In this document: positions 18,848 through 27,991 of the stretch, one piece after another
How the letters are laid out: every line of letters starts with the position of its first letter
How positions within the stretch are numbered: the first letter of the stretch is position 1
NCBI GenBank assembly: GCA_016935355.1
Contig: JAFGRC010000024.1
Location: 33,050-97,049, forward strand
Direction: 5' to 3'
DNA: 64,000 bases
Source of the DNA: Bacteroidales bacterium
GTDB taxonomy: Bacteria > Bacteroidota > Bacteroidia > Bacteroidales > UBA10428
Translations under genes and position numbers: made by a program
Notes under the pieces: model-generated
The model's input: only the letters and a program-made list of their open reading frames with translations
Told to the model about the DNA's origin: nothing
Database searches by the model: none

Positions 18848-19786
18848 ATGCAAAACAAAACATCGAATTATGTTAAACTGGGTATTTTCGTTGTATCCGC
18901 AATCCTCATATTCGTGCTCGCCATCTATTACCTTGGTAGCAAACAACACCTTTTCAGAACAAATTTTGTTGTTTATACCGATTTCAGAACTGTAAAGGGA
19001 CTCAAGACAGGGAACAACGTCAGGTTTTTGGGAATAGATGTCGGGACCGTATCCGCCATTACGATCATCAATGAGTCACTGATCAGGGTCAGAATGACCA
19101 TTGACGAGGACGTAAAACAATTTATCAAGAAGGACTCAAAAGTTGAGATCGACAGTGAGGGACTTATGGGAAGCAAAATCATCACAATCATTCCCGGAAC
19201 GATGTCTGCCGGTATTGTTGATGATGACGATACGCTGGAATCCATAGAAACGGTAAATGTTGAGGATATTCTGTCAGAACTGGAAAGAACAACAGGATAC
19301 ACAACCCGCGTAGCTTCCAACCTTGATGAAATTACCCGGAAAATTAACCAGGGCGAAGGCGATCTGGGAATGCTTGTAAACGAAACCTCTCTGAAAAACG
19401 AACTGGACCGGTCCACCCGGGAAATTAATCTGCTGGTGCAGGAACTCAGACAGGTGATCAGTAAGTTCAACTCCACTGATAATGATATGGGCCGGTTGCT
19501 TAACAATAACAGCGTTACGGAAAGGTTTGCCGGCATTGCCGAAAACCTTGACAGTGCCTCTTCTGATGCGCGCAAAATAACGCAGGAACTGAACCGGGCT
19601 GCCGAAGCCATCAATTATGGCAGTGGAACCATACACCGGTTGATATACGACACCATTTTTATCCGGGGAATTGACACTACCTTATTGAATGTAAATGCCG
19701 GGATCGATGAGGTAATCGAGACTGCCGACGCAATTAAGAAAAGCTGGATCATAAACGTGGGCTCAAAAAAAGGGAAGAATAAATAA
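18848..19786 (+). CDS. mlaD: MCE-domain lipid transport protein (MlaD type)
   Basis: The 312-residue protein has one N-terminal membrane helix (about 9-29) and a single MCE domain (about 38-115: DFRTVKGLKTGNNVRFLGID). A long helical tail follows, rich in Ser/Asn/Leu (about 140-290). MCE proteins form hexameric periplasmic rings that carry lipid. The tail is longer than that of E. coli MlaD (183 residues) and may extend a channel through the periplasm, as in other long MCE proteins; that is inference. Third gene of the mla operon, 11 bp after mlaF. Confidence 0.9.
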   Translation: MQNKTSNYVKLGIFVVSAILIFVLAIYYLGSKQHLFRTNFVVYTDFRTVKGLKTGNNVRFLGIDVGTVSAITIINESLIRVRMTIDEDVKQFIKKDSKVEIDSEGLMGSKIITIIPGTMSAGIVDDDDTLESIETVNVEDILSELERTTGYTTRVASNLDEITRKINQGEGDLGMLVNETSLKNELDRSTREINLLVQELRQVISKFNSTDNDMGRLLNNNSVTERFAGIAENLDSASSDARKITQELNRAAEAINYGSGTIHRLIYDTIFIRGIDTTLLNVNAGIDEVIETADAIKKSWIINVGSKKGKNK

Positions 19787-19843
19787 GAACATATTTAAAA
19801 TACCATCATATTTGCATAGATGATTAATAAGTAAAGTTTACCG

Positions 19844-22057
19844 ATGGATCGTATCAGGAAATTTGGCACGGCACCTGTTTTCTTTACAGCGATATCAACC
19901 ATACTGGGGGCCATACTATTCCTAAGGTTCGGATATGCCGTCGGTACCCTGGGTTTCTGGGGTGTTGTTCTGATCATCATGCTCGGTCATGCAATAACCA
20001 TCCCCACTGCCCTTGCCATTTCCGAGATAGCCACCAATAAAAGGGTTGAAGGCGGAGGCGAGTACTTTATCATTTCAAGGTCATTCGGATTGAACATCGG
20101 GGCTACCATCGGTATCGCGCTTTTCCTTTCTCAGGCCATCAGCGTGGCTTTTTACGTTATCGCATTTACCGAAACCTTCGAGTTCTTCTTCAATTTCATG
20201 AAGGACAAGGCTGGTATAAACCTTCCCAGACAGATCATCAGCATACCTGTAATGCTGCTGCTTGCCATGATGATCTTAAAAAAAGGTGCAAACCTGGGTG
20301 TTAAAACACTTTATCTGGTTGTTGCCGTATTGTTCATTTCTCTTTTTTTATTCTTTATCGGAAAAACTGCGCACGCCGACCAGTCTTCCTTTAACCTGGC
20401 AAACGCCCAGTTCCGCAATACTTTCGATTTTTTTAAGGTTTTTGCCATTGTCTTTCCGGCATTTACAGGAATGACGGCGGGAGTGGGACTTTCAGGTGAC
20501 CTTAAAAATCCGTCCAGATCCATTCCGCTCGGCACGACACTTGCGACAATTTCCGGAATGATCATTTACTTCTTTGTGATCTACAAACTTGCCCTGTCTG
20601 CCAGTCCGGATGACCTTGTGAACAAACAACTGATCATGAGTGAAATTGCAGTTGCCGGGATGGTGGTGATACCCCTTGGACTTGCAGCTTCAACAATATC
20701 TTCGGCACTCGGTTCCGTGATGGTGGCACCCCGCACGCTTCAGGCACTTGCATACGATCATTCCTTTCCGATACCCATCGTGAACCGCTGGCTTGCGCGC
20801 TCCAGAAAAACTGATCAGGAGCCCGTCAATGCCTCTTTTGTCACGTGTTGCATTGCATTGTTGTTTGTCGCTCTGGGAAATGTTAATGCTGTCGCCCAGA
20901 TCATCTCCATGTTCTTCATGGTCACTTATGGTTCATTATGTCTGATCTCATTCCTGAATCATTTCGGTTCTTCACCTGCATATCGGCCTTCATTCAAATC
21001 AAAATGGTACCTTTCGCTTACCGGATTTATCGTTTCCGTCTGGATCATGTTTAAGATCAATACCGTTTATGCTGTAGTTGCATTTTCCTTAATGACTGCA
21101 CTATACATTTTTATAAATACTTATCATTCAAAAAGGAAAGGACTGGTTTCCATTTTTGCAAACACCATCTTCCAGATCAACCGCAACCTTCAGGTTTACC
21201 TGCAGAAAAGAGGCAGCCACAAGACCTATACTGAATGGCGCCCGAGTGCCATCTGTATTTCCAGGTGCTCATTCGAACGCAACAATGCGCTGAAACTCCT
21301 CAGCTGGATTTCGTACCGGTATGGATTCGGGACCTACCTTCACCGCATTGAGGGCTATTATTCAAAAAGCACATACCAGCGGGCCCGTGAGGAGCTGCAA
21401 AAATTACTGAAAAATATTAACACTGACAGCTATGTGTACATCGACACCATCATATCACCTTCTTACACAACCGCCGTTGCCCAGGCTATTCAGATACCGG
21501 GCATTGCCGGAATGGAAAACAACATGGTTATTTTTGAATTCGATAAGGAAAAACCGGATGAACTGCCTGCCATTATTGATAATTTCAATCTGGTTAATGC
21601 CGGTAATTTTGACGTGTGTATTCTTGCAGCAAGCCACAAACCCAAGTATTATAAGAACGGTATCCACATATGGATCAAATCGACCGATTCGGAAAATGCC
21701 AATCTCATGATCCTGCTGAGCTTTATCATTCTGGGGCATCCCGACTGGCATCAGGGGAACATCAGAATCTTTGATATTTGTAAGCAGAAAAATTATAATG
21801 AGACCAGTGACCTTATGGATGATCTGATCGAAAGCGGCCGGCTTCCCATTACCTCAAAGAATGTTGAGATCATCGTCCAGAAAGACGATGTATCCTCCAA
21901 AAAGCTGGTCAATACCTATTCCGCCGAAGCCGGATTAACCATCATCGGTTTCCGGGAGGAAACCCTGAACCACGAGGGAGAGAAGCTGTTCACCGGATAT
22001 GATGATCTGGGAGATCTTCTCTTTGTCAATTCCTGCACACAAAAGATCATAGATTGA
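19844..22057 (+). CDS. SLC12/APC-family cation-chloride cotransporter-like protein
   Basis: This 737-residue protein has about 12 transmembrane helices in residues 1-420 and a large soluble C-terminal part. The opening FGTAPVFFTAISTILGAILF, with the next helix GYAVGTLGFWGVV, and the later FPAFTGMTAGVGLSGDL and ISSALGSVMVAPRTLQALA match bacterial relatives of eukaryotic Na-K-Cl cotransporters within the APC superfamily. The C-terminal domain probably regulates transport. It is followed with a 4-bp overlap by a truncated methyltransferase, and the intact relative of that gene at 25941 also precedes an APC transporter. Exact substrate is unknown. Confidence 0.85.
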   Translation: MDRIRKFGTAPVFFTAISTILGAILFLRFGYAVGTLGFWGVVLIIMLGHAITIPTALAISEIATNKRVEGGGEYFIISRSFGLNIGATIGIALFLSQAISVAFYVIAFTETFEFFFNFMKDKAGINLPRQIISIPVMLLLAMMILKKGANLGVKTLYLVVAVLFISLFLFFIGKTAHADQSSFNLANAQFRNTFDFFKVFAIVFPAFTGMTAGVGLSGDLKNPSRSIPLGTTLATISGMIIYFFVIYKLALSASPDDLVNKQLIMSEIAVAGMVVIPLGLAASTISSALGSVMVAPRTLQALAYDHSFPIPIVNRWLARSRKTDQEPVNASFVTCCIALLFVALGNVNAVAQIISMFFMVTYGSLCLISFLNHFGSSPAYRPSFKSKWYLSLTGFIVSVWIMFKINTVYAVVAFSLMTALYIFINTYHSKRKGLVSIFANTIFQINRNLQVYLQKRGSHKTYTEWRPSAICISRCSFERNNALKLLSWISYRYGFGTYLHRIEGYYSKSTYQRAREELQKLLKNINTDSYVYIDTIISPSYTTAVAQAIQIPGIAGMENNMVIFEFDKEKPDELPAIIDNFNLVNAGNFDVCILAASHKPKYYKNGIHIWIKSTDSENANLMILLSFIILGHPDWHQGNIRIFDICKQKNYNETSDLMDDLIESGRLPITSKNVEIIVQKDDVSSKKLVNTYSAEAGLTIIGFREETLNHEGEKLFTGYDDLGDLLFVNSCTQKIID

Positions 22058-22491
22058 AACGCAGATTAAACCGTTTTCTTTACCCTGCAACATTGGTGTT
22101 GTTTCTTACTGCAGGCTGCTTCCGGGATAAGGTCTATACCCGGACAAATGAAAGTCAGTCCGGGCGAAACAAAAACAATCAGGTTGCACAAAACACTGAA
22201 AATACCGCTCTTCAGGTTGTTGAAAACAAAAGTATCGAAAATACCGGAAGCCAGAACCCGGTAAACCCCGACAGAAAAGTGGAAGATTTTCTGAACAGCA
22301 GAATCAGAAGCTGGCGTGACGCAAATGTGCCCTATGCCGATGGTAAATTGCTGCATGATATTATAGTTGATCACAACTATCAGCATGCTGTTGAAATCGG
22401 TACTTCAACGGGCCATTCTGCCATATGGATCGCATGGGCATTGAGTAAAACAGGGGGCAGACTGATCACCGGAATCTGGCTTCCGTTTTAG
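22054..22491 (+). pseudogene. Truncated lipoprotein O-methyltransferase (remnant paralog of 25941)
   Basis: This 145-residue frame starts with TTG, overlapping the transporter stop by 4 bp. It has a lipobox (LFLTAGC), a linker, then the first third of a SAM-dependent methyltransferase: VEIGTSTGHSAIWIAWALSK, the SAM-binding loop. It follows the protein at 25941 closely up to GG(R/K)LIT, where that protein continues IEIDERRHKEAL; here the frame switches to GIWLPF and stops. About 100 residues of fold, including the remaining core strands, are missing, so activity is very unlikely. The break lies about 25 bp before the stop of the convergent gene at 22488, as if a deletion joined the two. Confidence 0.8.
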
Positions 22492-23825
22492 TGGTAATAG
22501 CTTCCTCCGCCTCCTCCAAACCTCGGATTCACAATATTGTTGTAAATCGATCCGAATGTATAGCTGATGCCGACACCGCCATCATACCTGAAATTGGTTT
22601 CCAGCTCCTTCAACCTCAGGTAAATTTCCTGCTCCGACCGGCCACCTTTTGCAAGTTCGATCTGGTTGTGTATGAGCGCTACCCCTCCGTTAACATTCAG
22701 TGAAAGCCCCTTAAAGAGTCTTATTCTGATATAACCGTCAAGCTCAACGCTGTTCTTTCTAAAATCATGCAAATAATTTGATGCTCCCAGGGAAATATTG
22801 ACCGAACCCCATCTTTGCTCAACATCCAGGGAAATATCAAGCACCTGCTCAATCAGCTTTTCCTCCACCTGGTCATAAACCGTTGAGTCGACATAATTGT
22901 TGTATATAAATCCCAGGCTGTACCTGATCACCAGCTGTCTTTGATTGGACTGGGTATACGGGAAAATGTTGTATTCAATCGCCGGTTGCAGTCCTATTTT
23001 CAGATTCAGGTTGCTGTAAGTAGATGATGAAGTACGTGCAATCAAACCAACCGACCAGTGATCCGCTATACTTTTTACCGTCAGACTGTTAAAACTCCAG
23101 GATTTTCTTATCGCTTCGGTCCTGACTTCGACTGTATCCCCCGTTTCCTCATCTTTTTTTTCACGGATGAATATATTCATATTGAAACTGTGGTTAAAAT
23201 TGTTCTGCAGTTTCCATTCGGGCGTTACCCTGTTTGCGGATATCCTGTTGCTCCAGGAATATTCCCGCTCACTTTTTTCCAGACTGAATTCGGGTTCCGT
23301 CTCGAGGTCAAAAACCCAGAAGTTCCATTTATCGGCAACCTGTTCATGTTCCTCCTGTGTCTCTCCTTCATACCTGATCGATACATTCCTGATGATCGGA
23401 GTTTTTGCCACATAGCGCATGAGTCCTGCTGCTATTGTATTGGTGAGTCCCGTGCGGGTAATGTCCTGGGTATCATCCGGACTGCTGCTATAGGTCAGTG
23501 TATCCTTTATGCCTTCAAAATTCTCCTGGCCTGAATAAAACAGTGTATATTCCGAACCTCCGCTTCCGGTCGATTGTCGCGTAACCTGCAAATAGACCTG
23601 AGCCTCACGGACATCCCTGACATAATTGATATAGGGCATTTCTTCCCGCATGTAATTCATGTCACACGACTGGCAATCCATGAATAAACGTATCGCATTT
23701 TTTCGTGTTGTATCCGCATCTGAAACGTCATCCTGCGCAGATACCAATGCAGTAAAAAACAGTGGTAATATCAGCCAGGCAATGATAACCTTCCCGGCAG
23801 CAATCGATAATTTTCTTTTGGTCAT
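22488..23825 (-). CDS. Predicted outer-membrane beta-barrel protein of unknown function
   Basis: The protein has 445 residues from ATG 23825 (a second ATG two codons upstream is possible). A signal peptide (IIAWLILPLFFTALVSAQ) is followed by an acidic N-terminal region holding a CQSC motif (DCQSCDMNYMREEMP) and then alternating aromatic/polar strands to the end, rich in W, Y, N. The last strands (YDGGVGISYTFGSIYNN) and Gly-rich tail suggest a barrel. I do not recognise a named family. It overlaps the truncated methyltransferase by 4 bp at the 3' end. The CxxC near the N-terminus of an exported protein is unusual for a barrel and may be redox-active or metal-binding. Confidence 0.6.
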   Translation of the reverse strand: MTKRKLSIAAGKVIIAWLILPLFFTALVSAQDDVSDADTTRKNAIRLFMDCQSCDMNYMREEMPYINYVRDVREAQVYLQVTRQSTGSGGSEYTLFYSGQENFEGIKDTLTYSSSPDDTQDITRTGLTNTIAAGLMRYVAKTPIIRNVSIRYEGETQEEHEQVADKWNFWVFDLETEPEFSLEKSEREYSWSNRISANRVTPEWKLQNNFNHSFNMNIFIREKKDEETGDTVEVRTEAIRKSWSFNSLTVKSIADHWSVGLIARTSSSTYSNLNLKIGLQPAIEYNIFPYTQSNQRQLVIRYSLGFIYNNYVDSTVYDQVEEKLIEQVLDISLDVEQRWGSVNISLGASNYLHDFRKNSVELDGYIRIRLFKGLSLNVNGGVALIHNQIELAKGGRSEQEIYLRLKELETNFRYDGGVGISYTFGSIYNNIVNPRFGGGGGSYYH

Positions 23826-23986
23826 AACCATTTCATTTAAATTAGTATGGTGTTATGCCTGCTGTAAGAATGGCAGACACCAGAAAATGTTAATATTCCT
23901 GCCGTAAATATTCATAAAATATTGAATATCATAAAAGAATTTGAACCAATTGACTCACTGGGCATACCAATAACCCTACGCCATTA

Positions 23987-24002
23987 ATATTATGCATAAT
24001 AT
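23987..24002. repeat. 16-bp perfect palindrome upstream of LytS-type kinase
   Basis: ATATTATGCATAATAT is a perfect palindrome 64 bp upstream of the -7 element at 24066, about where an activator would bind. It may serve the sensor-kinase operon (24093-25822) or the divergent barrel gene. Confidence 0.45.
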
Positions 24003-24065
24003 GGGTTTACATTATGAGAAACCGGGATTTGGTACATTTTTTTTCAAAATGATTTTTCAAATCAA

Positions 24066-24073
24066 TACTTTTG
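24066..24073 (+). promoter_or_regulatory. -7 promoter element of the LytS/LytTR operon
   Basis: TACTTTTG matches TAnnTTTG and lies 19 bp before the ATG of the kinase gene. Confidence 0.5.
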
Positions 24074-24092
24074 ACGGCATGATGACGAAAGA

Positions 24093-25094
24093 ATGAAAAA
24101 CAAAATTGCACTTCAAACGGTCTTCTGGATCATCGTATTGGCTATAAATATAGCGTTATGGTACCGCTTTGATGATTTCAGATCGGAATGGCTTGATGAA
24201 ACCGCCTATATCATTTGTTACGGTTTCGTATTTTATTTCAATGTTCTGTACCTTTTTCCAAAATACTACAGTACAAAAGGAGAAATTTATTTTCTTTTCA
24301 GTATACTGCTGATCCTGTTTTTTACCATAGCAGGACCAATACTCAACGGTCTGATTTACTACCTGCTGGGGCACCATCGTATTCGCTGGTTCAGAAGTAC
24401 TGAAGTTTTTACTCAGTCCCTCTGGTTAATATTGATCTATCTTGCAGGAACCGTTTATTCCATTCAGGAAATGCTTAACAAGCAAATCAAACGCAATCAG
24501 AAAATTACGGAAGAAAAACTGGAAACGGAATTGCAATTGCTTAAAAACCAGATAAATCCACACTTTCTCTTCAATGCATTGAACAACATCTATTCGCTTT
24601 CCTATACGAAATCGGACCGGGCCCCTGAAAGCATTCTGAAACTGTCCGACATGTTGCGTTATGTAATTGAGGACTGCAGCAAGGATCATGTAACCCTCAA
24701 CGAAGAAATTGCTTACATCATTAATCTCGTTGATTTTTACAAAATGAAGAGCCCTGAAAAAAGAAATATTAAGTTATCCTATAAAGTTGATCACCCCGGC
24801 CTATCCATTGCCCCGATGCTTTTTATCCCCTTTGTCGAGAACAGCTTTAAATACAGTAGGATAGAAGAAGATCCCTCAGGTTTTATTGACATAACACTCA
24901 ATGAAAACAATAACACGGTTATCTTTGCAATTCAGAATTCAATATTTTCAAAAAGAACTATTTTACAGGGTTCCGGACAGGGGATCTCCAATGTAAAACA
25001 AAGACTGGATATTATTTATCCACAGCAGCATTCGTTGACAATTGAGGGTGATGACAAAGCATATTATCTCGAATTGAAAATAGATCTGGTATGA
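24093..25094 (+). CDS. LytS/YehU-type sensor histidine kinase
   Basis: This 333-residue kinase has four membrane helices (about 10-30, 42-60, 67-92, 105-125) and a short coiled linker. The His_kinase domain has QINPHFLFNALNNIYSL (phospho-acceptor His about 155) and an ATPase domain with ENSFKYSR and GSGQGISNVKQRL. No extracellular sensor domain is present, so stimulus detection is probably within the membrane. It overlaps its LytTR response regulator by 4 bp, a standard coupled pair. Stimulus and targets are unknown; the neighbouring transporter/methyltransferase genes are candidates. Confidence 0.93.
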   Translation: MKNKIALQTVFWIIVLAINIALWYRFDDFRSEWLDETAYIICYGFVFYFNVLYLFPKYYSTKGEIYFLFSILLILFFTIAGPILNGLIYYLLGHHRIRWFRSTEVFTQSLWLILIYLAGTVYSIQEMLNKQIKRNQKITEEKLETELQLLKNQINPHFLFNALNNIYSLSYTKSDRAPESILKLSDMLRYVIEDCSKDHVTLNEEIAYIINLVDFYKMKSPEKRNIKLSYKVDHPGLSIAPMLFIPFVENSFKYSRIEEDPSGFIDITLNENNNTVIFAIQNSIFSKRTILQGSGQGISNVKQRLDIIYPQQHSLTIEGDDKAYYLELKIDLV

Positions 25095-25822
25095 AATTGA
25101 ATTGTGCTGTTATTGATGATGAATACCTGGCAAGGCAATATATTATAGACTATATAAAAAAGCTGCCTTTTTTAAATCTTGTTGGTGATTATAATTCACC
25201 TTTGCTTGTCATTGAAGAAATCAAGCATAACAAAATAGATATTCTTTTTCTTGACATCCAGATGCCGGATATAACAGGACTGGATTTTCTGAGATCGCTG
25301 AATCCCCAGCCCTATATAATCTTCACCACTGCGTACAAAGAATATGCTCTTGACGGGTATGAACACAATGTGGTTGATTACCTGCTTAAGCCATTTTCAT
25401 TCGACCGTTTTCTGAAGGCTGTAAATAAGGTTATCGATAAGATACAGCAAGAAACAAAGCAGCCGGCTGGTGATAATAATCATGACATAAATGAGAAACC
25501 CCGGATTGAGGATACTTACATGATCATCAGGGCAGACCGGAAACTCTATAAGATAAATTACGATGATCTGATATACATGGAAGGACAAAAAGCCTATGTT
25601 ACCTTTCATACAAAAGAAAGAAAAATTACCGCACTGATCACTTTAAGGGAACTTGAAGATACTTTGCCTGAAGATCTGTTTGTGAGAATACACAAATCAT
25701 TCATAGTGTCCGTTAAACATATCGATTCACTGGAAGGGAACCTGCTTGAGATCGACGGTAAGAAGCTTTCTGTCGGTACCAGCTACCGTGGTCGTGTTGA
25801 AAAACTGTTCAGAATAAAATGA
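25091..25822 (+). CDS. LytTR-family response regulator
   Basis: This 243-residue regulator has an intact receiver (phospho-acceptor Asp55 in LFLDIQMPD, Lys in LLKPF) and a C-terminal LytTR DNA-binding domain (about 145-243: IRADRKLYKINYDDLIYMEGQKAYV). LytTR domains usually bind two short direct repeats about a helical turn or two apart. It is co-translated with the kinase at 24093. Confidence 0.94.
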   Translation: MKLNCAVIDDEYLARQYIIDYIKKLPFLNLVGDYNSPLLVIEEIKHNKIDILFLDIQMPDITGLDFLRSLNPQPYIIFTTAYKEYALDGYEHNVVDYLLKPFSFDRFLKAVNKVIDKIQQETKQPAGDNNHDINEKPRIEDTYMIIRADRKLYKINYDDLIYMEGQKAYVTFHTKERKITALITLRELEDTLPEDLFVRIHKSFIVSVKHIDSLEGNLLEIDGKKLSVGTSYRGRVEKLFRIK

Positions 25823-25940
25823 ATTCCTCAGGTCAATACCTGTTAAAAGTTGTTAAATCTTTAAACCAAAAAGCAGATACTTATATTTATTTTGAATAAG
25901 AACATTAGATTTACCATAAAATACAAAAAACAACAGTAAA

Positions 25941-26603
25941 ATGAACCTTATTTCCAGTAAAAATATCAGCATCCTGATCATGCTGTTCTTTATTGCTGCC
26001 GGCTGTATGCAGGATAATGCCTATACACAGACCGGACAAAGACCTGCTGTAAATGAAATTGACAGGCAGGTGCAGGATTTTTTAAACAGTAATGCCTACC
26101 GCTGGCGTGATATGAATGTTCCGGCAACTGATGGACAGTTGCTGTACGACATCATTGTGGAAAATAATTATAAAAACGCCGTTGAAATCGGTACTTCAAC
26201 GGGCCATTCGGGAATATGGATCGCCTGGGCCCTGAGTAAGACCGGAGGCAAACTGATCACAATTGAGATCGATGAAAGACGGCACAAAGAAGCTCTTGCC
26301 AATTTCGAAAAAGCAGGCGTAGCCGATTATGTTGATGCCCGGCTCGCCGATGCCCATGAACTTGTGCCACAATTAAAGGGACCTGTGGACTTTGTTTTCA
26401 GTGATGCCGATAAAGACTGGTACATCAATTATTTCAAAGCTCTGGATCCAAAGCTTGTTGTCGGAGGATGTTTTACAACACACAACGTAAGCAGGAGAAG
26501 CAACTTCAATTTTTACAACTATGTCAGCAGTCTGTCCAACTATGAAACCACGCTGGACACCAGGGGTGGTGGTGTGGCAATAAGTTATAAAATAGCAGAT
26601 TAA
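25941..26603 (+). CDS. Lipoprotein with SAM-dependent O-methyltransferase domain
   Basis: The 220-residue protein has a lipoprotein signal (lipobox FIAAGC, Cys22) followed by a complete class I methyltransferase of the COMT/Methyltransf_3 type. VEIGTSTGHSGIWIAWAL is the SAM loop, IEIDERRHKEA the second acidic strand, and DFVFSDADKDWYINYF the metal/substrate region. Export of a SAM-dependent enzyme is unusual because SAM is cytoplasmic; it may be a surface protein with a changed role, or SAM may be supplied. It is followed 8 bp later by an APC transporter. A truncated paralog at 22054 also sits beside a transporter, suggesting a functional pair. Confidence 0.82.
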   Translation: MNLISSKNISILIMLFFIAAGCMQDNAYTQTGQRPAVNEIDRQVQDFLNSNAYRWRDMNVPATDGQLLYDIIVENNYKNAVEIGTSTGHSGIWIAWALSKTGGKLITIEIDERRHKEALANFEKAGVADYVDARLADAHELVPQLKGPVDFVFSDADKDWYINYFKALDPKLVVGGCFTTHNVSRRSNFNFYNYVSSLSNYETTLDTRGGGVAISYKIAD

Positions 26604-26611
26604 AAGGACAG

Positions 26612-27967
26612 ATGGTTGACGGATCGGAAAATCATTTACCGCGTAAGATAGGTTTATTTTCAGCTTCCAACATCGTTATTGCCAACATGATCGGAGCCGG
26701 GATCTTCACAACTTCCGGACTGCTGATGAGTGGACTGAACAATCCGTGGTTACTGATCACACTGTGGGTGGTTGGCGGCGTTGTTGCCCTGTGCGGAGCC
26801 CTTTCCTATGCAGAACTCGGAGCCGCCATGCCTCATGCAGGTGGAGAATATGTCTTCCTTTCGCGGTTGTACCATCCTGCATTCGGTTTTCTGAGCGGAT
26901 GGGTCTCTTTTATCGTGGGGTTTTCCGCACCCATAGCCGCCTCAGCAATCGGATTCAGTGAGTATTTTTTCAGGGCGTTCCCCGGACTTATTGAAGTCGG
27001 TACCTCTGGTGTTTTCCTGTCCACCTACCTGAGCAAGATCCTTGCCATTTTCATTATACTGCTATTTACTTTCATTCATTTACGGGGACTTGAATTCGGT
27101 GCAAAAGTACAGAACTACCTTACGCTGTTAAAAGTCGGTCTTATTGTGGTATTGATTTTCCTGGGTTTGTCATTTGGAAATGGAAATTTCAGCCATTTTT
27201 CCATGGGTACCCCGGTCGCTTTTAATTTCAACGCACTCAAAACCATGGGACTGTCACTCATGTGGATCATGTTTGCATACAGCGGATGGAATGCCTCGAC
27301 TTATATCGGCTCCGAAATCACCAACCCGGTCAGGAACCTGCCTCGCTCACTGTTGTATGGGACCGGTATCGTAATGATCATGTATGTTCTGCTGAACATC
27401 ATTTTTGTATATGCAACACCCCCTGAAGAAATGAAAGATGTCATATCCATCGGGGGACTGACGGTCCGGAATCTGTTTGGAAGCTCAATGGAATTCACTT
27501 TCTCACTGCTCATAGCATTTGCATTGTTCTCATCCTTAAGTGCCTTTATTATAATTGGCCCCAGGGTTTATTATTCCATGGCACTGGACGGATATTTTTT
27601 TAAAGTTATGGCAAAAGTTCATCCGAGATTCAACGTGCCTTCAGCTTCCATCATGTTACAGGCAGGTATTGCGATCATCATGGTCCTCTCAGGAACATTC
27701 GACCAGATCCTTACCTATATGGGTTTTTCACTCGGACTATTTCCGATATTAGCTGTTGCAGGTGTGTTTAAACTGAGGGCATCGGGAAAGAGCAAGCTGA
27801 TGCTTCGTGGTTTCCCCTGGCACCTGGTTGTTTATCTGTTTTTTGGAATCATGATGCTCGTACTTTCATACCTTGAACGCCCCGTCGAGTCTTCCATAGC
27901 ACTGGCTACTGCAATCGTAGGGATACCTTTATTTTATTTCTTCAAAAAGAAAAACCACGGTAATTAA
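26612..27967 (+). CDS. APC-family amino acid permease
   Basis: This 451-residue protein has 12 predicted membrane helices. The first helix carries GLFSASNIVIANMIGAGIF, the substrate-site motif of the APC superfamily, and the third region has GALSYAELGAAMPHAGGEYVF. It belongs to the amino acid/polyamine permease group rather than to the SLC12 group at 19844. It begins 8 bp after the lipoprotein methyltransferase, so the two are co-transcribed. The amino acid carried is unknown. No valine-rich terminal domain is present. Confidence 0.9.
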   Translation: MVDGSENHLPRKIGLFSASNIVIANMIGAGIFTTSGLLMSGLNNPWLLITLWVVGGVVALCGALSYAELGAAMPHAGGEYVFLSRLYHPAFGFLSGWVSFIVGFSAPIAASAIGFSEYFFRAFPGLIEVGTSGVFLSTYLSKILAIFIILLFTFIHLRGLEFGAKVQNYLTLLKVGLIVVLIFLGLSFGNGNFSHFSMGTPVAFNFNALKTMGLSLMWIMFAYSGWNASTYIGSEITNPVRNLPRSLLYGTGIVMIMYVLLNIIFVYATPPEEMKDVISIGGLTVRNLFGSSMEFTFSLLIAFALFSSLSAFIIIGPRVYYSMALDGYFFKVMAKVHPRFNVPSASIMLQAGIAIIMVLSGTFDQILTYMGFSLGLFPILAVAGVFKLRASGKSKLMLRGFPWHLVVYLFFGIMMLVLSYLERPVESSIALATAIVGIPLFYFFKKKNHGN

Positions 27968-27991
27968 TTACATTTCGTTATTTACAAGAAA

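Noticed and set aside
18973-19614. 213-codon reverse frame within the MCE gene
   Set aside because: Antisense to a complete MCE protein; Ser/Leu-rich shadow.
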